A DNA stretch of 28,582 nt from Chara braunii (taxonomy: Eukaryota > Streptophyta > Charophyceae > Charales > Characeae): contig BFEA01000064.1 in NCBI GenBank assembly GCA_003427395.1, positions 2,510,533 to 2,539,114 of the forward strand, read 5' to 3'. Numbering within the stretch: the first letter of the stretch is position 1; the number at the start of each line of letters is the position of its first letter. Made by a program: the position numbers and the translations under genes. This document shows positions 1 to 8,094 of the stretch, in pieces. Under the pieces are notes generated by a model. It saw only the letters and a list, made by a program, of their open reading frames with translations. It did no database searches and was not told the origin of the DNA.

Positions 1-59
1 AAATAGCTGCCGTGCCACCTCGTCAACACCAACGCACGCCACTACTTGCTCATACGTGC

Positions 60-140
60 GCTGTGGTGAAGTGGTATACACGCGCGCATGGCTCAGTGAG
101 TGCCCGGGTTCAAGCCCCGGTGGCTGCAATTGCAAGACTA
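60..140 (+). repeat. tRNA-like SINE head
   Basis: An A-box-like TGGTGAAGTGG (67-77) and a B-box-like GGGTTCAAGCCCC (108-120) are spaced as in a tRNA promoter, and CCGGG/CCCGG can form the T stem. The acceptor and anticodon stems do not pair well, so this is more likely a tRNA-derived SINE head or tRNA pseudogene than a working tRNA. Confidence 0.45.
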
Positions 141-156
141 TGGATATAATATATCC

Positions 157-261
157 GGGAGCGGGGCGGGGCGGGGCAGCGGGGCACGTGGCGCATGCGT
201 GCGGCGGCGGGAGCGGGGCGGGGCGGGGCAGCGTGGGCACGTGGCGCGTGCGTGCGGCGGT
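157..261. repeat. GC-rich tandem repeat, ~52 bp x 2
   Basis: A unit beginning GGGAGCGGGGCGGGGCGGGG and ending GTGCGGCGG occurs twice in a row with few differences. It is extremely G-rich on the + strand. It lies in what would be the body of the minus-strand LTR element whose primer-binding site is at 511-522. Confidence 0.75.
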
Positions 262-283
262 CTTGGCCTTGGCGCTTGCGCGC

Positions 284-407
284 ACGTGCGTGGTGACGCT
301 CTCTCTTTTCGCCACGTGTCCGCGCTGTTTTCCTCCCAAAAACCCACGTGCGTGGTGACGCTCTCTCTTTTCGCCACGTGTCCGCGCTGTTTTCCTCCCA
401 AAAACCC
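284..407. repeat. Exact 62-bp tandem duplication
   Basis: The 62-bp unit starting ACGTGCGTGGTGACGCTCTC and ending in CCCAAAAACCC is present at 284-345 and again at 346-407 with no difference seen. Such identity suggests recent slippage or an assembly duplication. Confidence 0.9.
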
Positions 408-510
408 TGAAAATCCCGCTGTCGGGATTACACCTATCCCGCACCCGCTGTTGCCTGTGGGGGGAAGGGCGGGAGGGCGGGAGGGCGGGATTGGAGCCGG
501 GACCGTTTCC

Positions 511-522
511 GCTCTGATACCA
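511..522 (-). other. LTR-retrotransposon primer-binding site (tRNA-iMet)
   Basis: GCTCTGATACCA on the + strand reads TGGTATCAGAGC on the minus strand. That is the exact complement of the 3' end of plant initiator tRNA-Met and the usual Copia/Gypsy primer-binding site. It is separated by one base from TGTGCCGG at 524, which fits the end of a 5' LTR lying at higher coordinates. The element body would run leftwards out of the window. Confidence 0.65.
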
Positions 523-523
523 C

Positions 524-1000
524 TGTGCCGGACCCGCCGGGATGGCGGTCCGTTAGGATGGAGACGAAGGAGGAGGTAGAGATGGAGCTGGAAGGGACAG
601 CGCAGCTCCGACGCAGACTCCATACGCAAGTACTCCAAGATCTGCGAAAGTGAAGAGAGCCGAAAAACAGACTGCAGCTGGGGTATACCCCCAGCGGACT
701 GACTGGACTGGACTGGACTGGCCTGGTACCGACCGTGGTACCGGGCGGGACTGGACTGGACTGAAACAATATACGGCCTGTGGGGTCAGGCCACGGCCTG
801 GTCCCACAGGCCGAACTGGCAAATAGCCAAATAGGCCCTGGCTGTAGGCCAGGGCAGATGAAGGCCCGCTGCAGGAGGTGTTCAAGAATTCGGAAAATGA
901 TCAAGGTGTTCGGTCCGGTATCAACCGTCCACTCCCTTTGACGGGGCCCTTTAACAATCATGTAGGAGGATGTGTGCGCTCCTGTGTGTGCTGTTGTAAG
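524..1000 (-). mobile_element. Probable 5' LTR (outer end not resolved)
   Basis: The sequence rightward from the primer-binding site should be the 5' LTR of a minus-strand element, starting at TG (524). It contains ACTGG pentamer runs (about 700-720 and 750-766), paired GGTACC sites and the inverted repeat GGCCTGTGGG...CCCACAGGCC (about 775-812). I could not find the other LTR edge or a second LTR copy, so the right limit is approximate. The open frames here are low-complexity and I do not call them genes. Confidence 0.35.
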
Positions 1001-1148
1001 GCATATGTATAGGCTTCCTCAACCAAATACAGTCATGAGGAAGATTGATATACATAGTTGTGAAATCAACAGTGCGAGGAGCATGGCCACTAAGAGAAGA
1101 TGAATTTCATTTGAGATCAAGCATCACCTCCTCAGCGCTTTGCACGGT

Positions 1149-1727
1149 CTAAAACCGTCTCACACCACTTTGTTGATACAACAAATTATCCTTCTCACGG
1201 AGAGTGTCAATGACTCCTTGTAGTGCAACGCTGAGGCGAGCAGAAGCGACGATAGTACTCGCCAAAGGGTTTGTGGGGAAGTCGATGGTAGATTGCATGA
1301 ACAAATGGAGCAATTGATCGAGATCGTTGCGGCAGGGAGAGATGATTCCGCTCTGTGACTCCGACAATACTGCGAAGCCCAGGGGGCGACTTGTGCGCTT
1401 TAAGTGCATAGTATAGATATGACAGCGTGTCTTTGTGTGTATATCCCCACCGATGATTCCAGAGCGCGTGATGTTCGAGAATATCTGCGACAAATTAAGG
1501 AGGCACAACATAGGTAGGGCTGTCCAAATGAGCAGATAGATGAGACAAGTACCAATTTTTACAACGATTGATAAGTTATGTGAGGTATTGTCGACATGAG
1601 TAATAGCAAAGTGTTGTTGAAGGTTTCTCAGAGCCATGTGCACTGATTGAAGGGAGTGCGGTTGTCGTGTGGTAGTGTGGGGCGTGTAAGAATGGCTGAG
1701 CGCCACTGTTGCAATTTGTTAAGAGCG
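1149..1727 (-). CDS. Unrecognised open frame, possible membrane protein exon
   Basis: An open minus-strand frame of about 190 codons ends at 1149; its first ATG is near 1637, giving about 163 residues. I do not recognise it. It has one hydrophobic stretch (IVVKIGTCLIYLLIWTALP onwards) long enough for a membrane segment. The C-terminal part, with STIVASARLSVALQGVIDTL, looks like a soluble helix. An overlapping minus-strand frame (1650-1825) encodes a helical-looking stretch around IIHFLSLLNASSVSEQLRSA, so the two could be parts of one frameshifted gene. No splice sites were established and no homologue is known to me. It may be a chance frame. Confidence 0.25.
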
Positions 1728-2110
1728 GCCGACCGAAGCTGCTCGGAGACCGAGGAGGCGTTAAGAAGACTAAGAAAATGAATGATTTCAATGTGTCTTT
1801 GTTTTTGATTTTTATCCCTTGTTCAGTGTAAATTTATGCTTTTTGTAAAACACTAAAAGAAATAAGAATACAGTGAAACAAAGAATAAGAGGATACTGTT
1901 TTGTGTCATTCTGGTTTGTCTGTCTCTTTCCCTGTCTGTCCTTTCATTTTTCTTTTCTTCGCTCAACCACATCCACGTGGGCGGCCTTGTACGCAAGAGG
2001 TTCTGAACAAGGGGAATTGTAAGTAAGAAGATAAAAAATAAATTGACATCTTTTTTGTTTCCTTTTGTTTTTTTCGCTTTTGCGCTCTGATGTATATATA
2101 TATCGTCAAA

Positions 2111-2180
2111 TAGAACTGCCCGGTAAACCGTAGGCAGAGAGGGAGAAGAGGACAACAAACGAGGGGCTGTGACAAACTGA
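2111..2180. repeat. Dispersed repeat family R1, copy 1
   Basis: A block GAACTGCCCGGTAAACCGTA...GGGGCTGTGACAAACTG recurs with changes at 3296-3370 (duplicated at 3559-3624) and at 21839-21910. The family is non-coding and is probably the end of a dispersed transposon. Confidence 0.7.
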
Positions 2181-2286
2181 GTATTTTTGATTAATTAAAG
2201 AGATGATCCTAACCCAGAGTAAGATCCATAGAAAAAAATTCCTACTACAGTTAAAACAAGAATTCCTCCAACTGTTGCTATTAGCT

Positions 2287-2324
2287 CTGTCTCTTATACA
2301 CATCTAGATGTGTATAAGAGACAG
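2287..2324. other. Nextera mate-pair junction adapter (assembly artefact)
   Basis: This 38-bp perfect palindrome is CTGTCTCTTATACACATCT followed by its reverse complement. That is two head-to-head Tn5 mosaic ends, the exact junction adapter of Illumina Nextera mate-pair libraries. It is not genomic; the join between 2286 and 2325 may be chimeric. Confidence 0.97.
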
Positions 2325-2508
2325 ATATCAGAGCGCAAAGGCAAAAAAAACAGAAGAGAACAAGAAAAAGATAATTCATTTTTTTTAATCTTCTTTCTTA
2401 CAACTCCCCCTGTTCAGAACCTCTTGCATACAAGGCCGCCCACGTGGATGTAGGTTGAGCGGCGGCTGCTCCACCCCCGGGTGTCATATCGACCCACTTG
2501 CACACAGC

Positions 2509-2703
2509 CAAAGGGCAAAGGGTCTCGCCGCACGGCACACGAAACGAGAACGAAACGAGTGCATCTGCCCAGGAAAGGTGGCAAAATACACTCGTTACTA
2601 TTTATAGCAAACAGATGAACCTGGCTATTTTCTGTATGAAGATGCACTCGTTTTTTTTTTTTCGTTTCGTGTCCCGTGCGGCGACGCCCAAAGAGGCAAA
2701 GAA
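2509..2703. repeat. Foldback/MITE-like inverted repeat
   Basis: The left arm (GCCAAAGGGCAAAGG...CGAAACGAGTGCATC, about 2509-2568) is matched by the reverse complement at 2640-2703. The inner TCGCCGCACGG/CCGTGCGGCGA and CACGAAACGA/TCGTTTCGTG blocks match well; one arm has an expanded T run. Size and structure suggest a non-autonomous foldback element. I could not define a target-site duplication. Confidence 0.6.
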
Positions 2704-2765
2704 AGAGGAAGGGAACAACCAAATACAACAAAACAGGGGGCAACAAGCAATAACACCAAAAACGG

Positions 2766-3140
2766 ATCCTAGATGACAAGTCCCACATGCAAGCACCGCC
2801 CCTCCTTCACAGGCCAAACGACAGGACAAGACCACCCAGGACCAAACTCTTGTCTGCGAAAAAAGAGAAATCCCAGATTACATACCTATATACAACAGAT
2901 GGCCTTATTGGTCATCAAGACTTGGTATTCCCACTTGTAAATCGTTCTCACTGAGACAAAAAACATAAAAGACAATCCTAGATGACAATTCCCGCATAAA
3001 AGCACCGCCCCCTCACACAGGCCGAACAACGGGAAACAACCAACTAGGATGCCAAGACGATAAAAAAGAACCTGGATGACTGGTCCCACATGAAAGCACC
3101 GCTACGCTCGCCGAAATAGACCGAACAACGGGATATTGCT
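2766..3140. repeat. Three copies of a CCTAGATGACAAGTCCC repeat
   Basis: Blocks beginning TCCTAGATGACAAGTCCCAC, TCCTAGATGACAATTCCCGC and CCTGGATGACTGGTCCCACA occur near 2766, 2975 and 3070. Each is followed by GCACCGC and then a CCGAACAACGGGA-like or CCAAACGACAGGA-like block. On the minus strand they read as short repeated peptides of the GGAVLACGTCHLG type, but with no continuous frame. I treat them as non-coding repeats. Confidence 0.6.
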
Positions 3141-3304
3141 TTTTTGCTTGTTTTTCTTCTGCATTTTTTTTTCTTGTCTTTCTTCTGTTTTTTTTTCCGC
3201 TTTGGCGCACTGATATCTTTGTGACTATATGTATACATATATATAGTCATTGAGAACTGCCTGGTTTGGATGTTGAGTTGAAAAAAAACAAAGAAAAAGG
3301 AACT

Positions 3305-3774
3305 GCCTGGTAAACCGTAAGTAGAAAAGTTGAAAAGGACACGAGAGGGGGGGGGCTGTGACAAACTGTTTTGTATGATTTCGAACCCTCTACAGTCTGC
3401 AGAGTCCTCTAACCCAGGAGGTGGGGACCACCACCTCCTGTAAGTTTTTATTTTATTTTAGGCTAAAATCTGGACGTGACGGCCTTTCAGGCCTTTTTCA
3501 TTGTCATTATAGTATTATGGCTGTCTCTTATACACATCTAGATGTGTATAAGAGACAGGCCTGGTAAACCGTAAGTAGAAAAGTTGAAAAGGACACGAGA
3601 GGGGGGGGGCTGTGACAAACTGTTTTGTATGATTTCGAACCCTCTACAGTCTGCAGAGTCCTCTAACCCAGGAGGTGGGGACCACCACCTCCTGTAAGTT
3701 TTTATTTTATTTTAGGCTAAAATCTGGACGTGACGGCCTTTCAGGCCTTTTTCATTGTCATTATAGTATTATGG
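3305..3774. repeat. Artefactual 216-bp direct duplication around an adapter
   Basis: Positions 3305-3520 and 3559-3774 are identical over 216 bp, beginning GCCTGGTAAACC and ending TATTATGG. They are separated only by the 38-bp mate-pair adapter. This is the pattern expected if a read through a circularised fragment was built into the contig. The real locus almost certainly has one copy. Each copy includes the hairpin CAGGAGGTGG...CCACCTCCTG (3416-3441 in the first). Confidence 0.93.
3521..3558. other. Second Nextera mate-pair junction adapter (artefact)
   Basis: This is the same 38-bp double mosaic-end palindrome as at 2287-2324, lying exactly between the two 216-bp copies. Confidence 0.97.
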
Positions 3775-4137
3775 GGAACCCCGTAGCAGCCACATCTGTG
3801 CTCAAGCCTCCAACGAGGGAACATGCGGGAGCTGCACCCACCAGCAGGCGCGATACCTGCTACAGCAGGTGGACGATTAGGAAGTGAGTCGAAGGAATGA
3901 CCGAAAGCACGTTGTGACGACTCAGACCCGCTGACATGTACGAGCAACAACCCCATTCAATCTTAACACAACAGAACGGTGGAAGAAGAAGAGGAAGAGG
4001 GAGAGGAAGACGAAGAAGGAAAAGAAGAAGAAGAAGAAGAGGAAGAGAGTGGAAAAGAGTAGGAAAAGTACACCGTAGTAGAGCAAAAGTTGCTTCAAAA
4101 AAATATTCGAGCCATACAGAAGCAACACTGGCTAAAA
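3775..4137. other. No gene seen; purine-rich tract
   Basis: No supported gene. 3978-4060 is a nearly pure purine (GAA/GGA) stretch on the + strand, which explains the arginine- and lysine-rich or leucine- and phenylalanine-rich open frames here. The stretch is probably the outer part (pseudo-LTR) of the Penelope-like element. Confidence 0.5.
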
Positions 4138-4186
4138 CTCCCGACATGTTTCGGCTGCGTCGCTGGCGGAGCCATCATCAGGGGAG
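4138..4186 (-). ncRNA. Hammerhead-ribozyme-like motif (type I, minimal stem III)
   Basis: Read on the minus strand: stem I strand CTCCC, core CTGATGA, stem II GGCT...AGCC, core GAAAC, a one-pair stem III around AT, the GTC cleavage triplet, then GGGAG pairing with CTCCC. All catalytic core bases are present in the right order, and stem I is a perfect 5 bp. One extra U sits between CTGATGA and stem II, which is unusual. Cleavage would fall between the complements of 4143 and 4142. Minimal type I hammerheads are known in Penelope-like elements, and this one lies just beyond the RT remnant on the same strand. Confidence 0.65.
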
Positions 4187-4350
4187 AAGATGAATATGCG
4201 CTATCTGCCTACCTGCTCATCCGTCCATATATACCCAAATGTAACTTCGAAGTTGCGCGATTATCCAGGTACAACTGTGAGAGAGAGTGAGAGAGGCAAA
4301 GAGAGGGAGGAAAGAAACCGGAGGGATCGAGGGATGGAATAGGGGTGTAA

Positions 4351-4470
4351 GGTCTGAATCTGAACTCATAGTGAGTGAAGTGAGGGGCGACAAAAAAAGG
4401 GAGTGATACAGACGAGATTTGGTGGAGAAGAGTCTGAATATGGACTAATAGTGAGTGAAGGGAGAGGCGG
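4351..4470. repeat. Two ~39-bp direct repeats, ~80 bp apart
   Basis: GTCTGAAT..GAACT.ATAGTGAGTGAAG..GAGGGGCG at 4351-4388 is repeated with changes at 4431-4470. It lies between the RT remnant and the hammerhead motif. No gene is seen in 4190-4620. Confidence 0.6.
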
Positions 4471-4626
4471 AAAAAGAGAAAAAAAACGGTGCAGAAGAGA
4501 CATGTCCGCGAAGACCAGCAGTAAGAAGACGACAGCAGCAAGAGCGCAGTGTACCAAGTAGCAGGTTTCAGAGGGAAAGGCAGCCAAGACGCCGGAGAAC
4601 ATGTTTCAAGATACTGGCGCGGTAGG

Positions 4627-5391
4627 CTATGGAGCAGCGAGAGTCCTGTTGTCGTCATCCAGGCGGGAAGTAGAAAAGTTAAGGTGTGGAGTAGTAAGAA
4701 ATTTGTGTGATACCAAAACAACTCCTTTCCCTACTCTGTTCACCCTGATAGGTTTGTGGCCCTTTTCCAAAAAGAAATCGCAGATCCATTCTACCGCACT
4801 TATAATAGCATCGTGCGGCAACTTCGTGAACATCTCCTTGATGTCGAAGCTAGCTGATATGATACCTCCATCAGTAAATTTCGACGTTCGTCTATTCAAA
4901 TCCAAAATGCACTTTTTCAGCATACTAGTGCTCTTAAGATTAAAGTGACAAGAGTCGGGGATTCTCAAGAGAAGACCGTTGATTGCTTTCGAGACAATCC
5001 TACAAGCCTGAATACTGGCTTCCGCAAAGGACGGGGCAATAGGTCTCCATCGGCTCACGTCCTTATGCTTGGGTATCCCATAGGCCATACCCAACGTACC
5101 ACGGCGGTTCCACGCAGCCAATTTTTGTCCATGAATCTCACTGCATCCTTTTACGCAAGCGGTTAGAATCTCTTGCTCTGTCCTACTTTCAACCACGGAG
5201 CCCTCATTGTCCCAATACAGCTTTGCAAGGGCATCGAAGTGGATGGTTGCACAACAGACGTAGGTATCGGCTAAATTATGATCAATAGGAGCGATGACCA
5301 GCCCCTCTAGTCTCTCCTTCCATCGGATAGCAACGCCCTCACACACGCCATCCTCTTTTACTCTATTGAGCAAGAAAGAATCATACTCGAG
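4627..5391 (-). pseudogene. Penelope-like reverse transcriptase, truncated
   Basis: The frame is open from 5391 (after a TAG at 5392-5394) to 4627, about 254 codons. An apparent start at 5373 is TTG, so this is the inside of a longer protein. RT signatures in order, counting from 5373: APIDHNLADTYVCC (residues 28-41, first RT block), GIPKHK...RWRPI (99-111, RT2-like block), FDIKEMFTKLP (176-186, motif A with catalytic Asp177). This pattern is of the Penelope type rather than LINE or LTR. The expected motif B and YxDD motif are absent; after VNRVGKGVVLVSHK the frame wanders and stops. The upstream endonuclease frame joins this one through two in-frame stops (5459-5461, 5450-5452) and one frameshift near 5390-5395. 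Confidence 0.82.
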
Positions 5392-5458
5392 CTACCAACC
5401 CATCCAATGTTACTTGGAATACGTGACAAACCATCGAAAAAAACCCTTTTTATCCTTC

Positions 5459-6757
5459 CTACGGATTGGTGAACAGAAGGACGCATGACAGATCAGAAAA
5501 CTCAGAGAACCTGAAGGTGATGTGTCCTTCCTTATTTCTAGGAATAGTAATATCATACTTCGAAGAGAAGCAAACACCAACGGGGAGCCTGACCATACGT
5601 ATGTGATTGTGCAACACATCGGCAACTGATTTATTCTTAGTCCACACAACCCTCAATCTAGAAACCAGAAAGTTCGAAAGCATATTATCTGAAACGCTTT
5701 TCCTTATGATCGAGCTAGCTAGCCCAATAATGGATGATTTTCGAATCCTATCATCATAAGTAATTTTCACAATAGTGGGGGCCAGACATCGAAAACCACA
5801 TGCATAAGTCAGAGCTCTACCCACTACCCCTTTTAGGATAGTCCAAGATCTATCACGATGGAATAACTCAATAGAGTTATACAACTTGGTCAGGTTATGC
5901 AGACCAGATTTGTAAAGCCCAATTCTGGTTTTTGGAACCTGCAGTAGAGAGGCTAACACATCCCGCCGAAAATGAGTCATACTCTCTCTACGTCTCAGTC
6001 TCAGAATGCAAAACACACCTCCATTTAGGAATTCGTTTTTTAAATCTTTCAAGAGATATTTCTTATCGTTGTCAAGCTTGATAATGGACCAACCAAACGT
6101 CCTCCGAATTTTACCCCATGAGTCCAAGAAACTACTTCCCCCAGTGCTCAACAAATTTATATGCATAATCCCATCATCCGCCAGTTTCTCCAGGATCCTA
6201 CTGACAGAGAAAGAAGGAAACAAGGGTACCCAGGGCTCAGCAATAAGAAGGGATACATCAGATGAATCCCAACAGACAAACCTCACATTATCCTTAGCTT
6301 TTCCTATACCCTTGTTTTTCAAAAAAGTTTTTCGCTCCCTTCGTCCTTTCCGCTTGGAAGAGATTTTTCGTTTTTTGACGCAGTTCAATGCTGGTGTCCA
6401 TCTAGAGATCAAAGTTGCTTCAACATCACGGATGTCATCAATAGGAGGGAAGGCTATAGGTATGGCCACATAGCTGTGCCAACCCTTCCGCAGAAACCAC
6501 CGTCTAAGCTTGTGATTTCGACTGTCATTAGTTTGGAATGACTTACGAATGTGCTCGTCCCACTGAACTTTTAGATGACAAGTAGTAGAACCAATATAGG
6601 TGGCTTTGTACCATGGAGAGATCAAAATATAAACACAGGGACCTTCCCAGCCACACACGTCAACACCATTCTTCAAAGAGTTAGCCCAACAACCCACAAA
6701 CTTTTCAGCCCACCTCAATTGTCCACAGCAGGCCAACACTAAGACCAAAAAACGCAT
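5459..6757 (-). pseudogene. GIY-YIG endonuclease plus linker of the Penelope-like polyprotein
   Basis: This is a 432-codon open frame from ATG 6757. Residues about 41-46 (CVYILI) and 53-58 (TYIGST) are the GIY and YIG strands. LKVQWDEHIRK (62-72) is the following helix, and DVEATLISRWTPALN (111-125) carries the catalytic Glu113 and the closing Asn125. By comparison with other members, the helix normally has an Arg at Gln65 (CAG), so the catalytic Arg may be lost by a CGG to CAG change; this is inference. The remaining ~300 residues (rich in R, K, S, L) form the linker towards the RT. ATG 6757 lies 15 bases beyond the end of the ORF1-like frame, suggesting two adjacent ORFs. Translation would end at the TAG at 5459, before the RT. 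Confidence 0.78.
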
Positions 6758-6771
6758 GTATGTATCAGTTA

Positions 6772-7322
6772 TTACTGCACTTGGGCCTTGTCATCCTTCA
6801 TTGCATCTTCTCTTCCGGATTCGTTCAAGATTGCTCCAGGTGGAAGGTAGATGAACGGATCACTAGGAGGGGTTCTCCTCTTGAGTCTCCTCCTCAAATT
6901 GATCCTCCTCGTCGTCTTCACCATATGCCTCCACAGCACGTATCTTGGCCAAGGCAGCTGTCGAGACCTTCTTGTTGACATACTTAATCCGGTCCTTCTT
7001 ACACAGCTCTTCGAGTTCGTGCTTGCTTTTTTCCATCAATACGCCCACCAGGTCTTCAATGTATTTTTTCCTCCCTTCCTTGCCAGGACAAGCCCCCGCC
7101 GCCTTCTTGCCACGGTTGATCCGATCAAAGCCCAGTCCTTGCGAGGTATCCTCATTATTCGCACCTTCATTGATAGAGATACCAACTGATCTCCTCCTTG
7201 AACCACTACCTGCGACAGATGCGAACATTCCAACCAGGCGTGCAGAGAACGCATTGCCTACTGGCGTCCCGTGTTGATCAGTCTGAGTCCTTGACGGTCC
7301 AGGTTCAGTCGCCGCACATGCT
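6772..7322 (-). pseudogene. ORF1-like protein, C-terminal part (possible SAP-like motif)
   Basis: The minus-strand frame open to 6863 includes GRKKYIEDLVGVLMEK and then HELEELCKKDRIKYVNKK followed by a second helix. That helix-turn-helix spacing recalls a SAP-type DNA-binding motif; this is inference only. An acidic tail (EDDEEDQFEEETQEEN) follows. The frame then shifts near 6860, and a second frame continues (PPSDPFIYLPPGAILNESG) to a TAA at 6772. Upstream it stays open to about 7322, where a shift joins it to the proline-rich frame. It sits directly before the endonuclease ORF, so it is likely the first ORF of the same element. Confidence 0.5.
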
Positions 7323-7323
7323 A

Positions 7324-8094
7324 TCCGAGAGATGGGTGGCTGAGGCGGAGGAGGGGGAGGTGTGCGGGAGGGGAAGCTGGAGCAGGAGTTCGAGGTGAGG
7401 GAATGGGTGGATGGGCCAGTTGGGGTTGGTGTGCGACAGGGGGAGGGTCGTGAAGATGATGAGGGGGAGGAGCGGGAGGATTTGTGGGTGGCGAGGGTGC
7501 AGGGTGAGGAGGAGGTGGGGGAGGAGGTGAAGGAGGAGTGGAAACAGAGGGGGAAGGGAGAGGAGAGAGCATAGCAGCGCCTTGCTATTTAATCGTCTTA
7601 AGACAGCTCAACATTTCTTGAAATAAAAGAGAGTGAGCATCCTGTGCCTTTCGCACATTGTCCAAATCCATACGTAATAGACCCGAATCGAGCGAGGAGA
7701 CCCCGCTTTCAACCTGTTGTCGGCCAGCTGCCTGCAAAGGAGCAGCCTGATTGCTTCCTGCCATGGCAACTTGATCCCTCTTCCGATTTTCGTTACCTTC
7801 ACCATTCCTGTTAGCCTCCCCTTCACTGGGAGGTTTCACAACTTTTTCCACCTTCTCCCAATTCTTCTTACTACTATCCCCCGAGGCATCCTGCTTTTTT
7901 GCCTCCATTTCCTCCATTTGTTCTCGAACAAGACGTGCCATTCTAGCTTCCCGTCCAGCTTCTTTCTTCTCTTTGGCTTCAGCCCGTCTGTCCTCTTCTT
8001 CCCTGGCAAGCCTGGCTTGCTCTTCCCGATTCCGCCGGTCGTCCTCTTCACTTCTACGCTCCCCAAAGGAGGGTGGGGTTGGCCTTAGGCCCAC
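7324..8094 (-). pseudogene. ORF1-like protein, coiled-coil and proline-rich part
   Basis: From about 8094 the minus-strand frame encodes a strongly charged coiled coil (EEDDRRNREEQARLAREEED, then ARMARLVREQMEEMEAKK). A Q/A/G-rich stretch and a second helix (RMDLDNVRKAQDAHSLLFQE) follow, then a TAG at 7585-7587. The same frame continues without shift into a very proline-rich segment (7572-7324) before a frameshift. The single in-frame TAG therefore divides one former protein. Such coiled-coil, gag-like first ORFs are common in retroelements. The apparent start at 8094 is GTG and the true start is unknown. The complementary strand's open frames are shadows of this. Confidence 0.5.

Larger units (their letters stand above)
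1963..2465. repeat. Diverged inverted repeat, arms ~140 bp
   Basis: The segment 1963-2098 reappears reverse-complemented at 2325-2465. Both contain a GTTCAGAACCTCTTGC-type block, a GGCCGCCCACGTGGATGT block and a CAGAGCGCAAA end, at roughly 75-80% identity by eye. The loop includes the mate-pair adapter at 2287-2324, so the arrangement is partly uncertain. Confidence 0.6.
4138..8094 (-). mobile_element. Decayed Penelope-like element, permuted EN-RT order
   Basis: On the minus strand the order is ORF1-like (8094-6772), GIY-YIG endonuclease (6757 onward), reverse transcriptase (5391-4627) and a hammerhead-like motif (4186-4138). Penelope-like elements are defined by a telomerase-related RT joined to a GIY-YIG nuclease. 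In the canonical form the nuclease follows the RT. Here it precedes it, with about 300 further residues of the same open frame between, as described for the Chlamys/Naiad clade in green algae and protists. Hammerhead ribozymes in the pseudo-LTRs are also known from this group. Every coding part is broken and the RT lacks its C-terminal half, so this copy cannot be autonomous. The outer limits are approximate; I see no second hammerhead on the 8.1-8.6 kb side. Confidence 0.8.

Noticed and set aside
60-140. A functional tRNA gene
   Set aside because: A- and B-boxes are present but the acceptor and anticodon stems do not pair, and there is no clear anticodon loop.
434-961. 175-codon minus-strand frame
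   Set aside because: Composition driven by ACTGG pentamers and hairpins in a probable LTR; no domain.
2287-3558. The 38-bp palindromes as terminal inverted repeats of a native transposon
   Set aside because: They match head-to-head Tn5 mosaic ends of a sequencing kit exactly, and one creates an exact duplicated flank.
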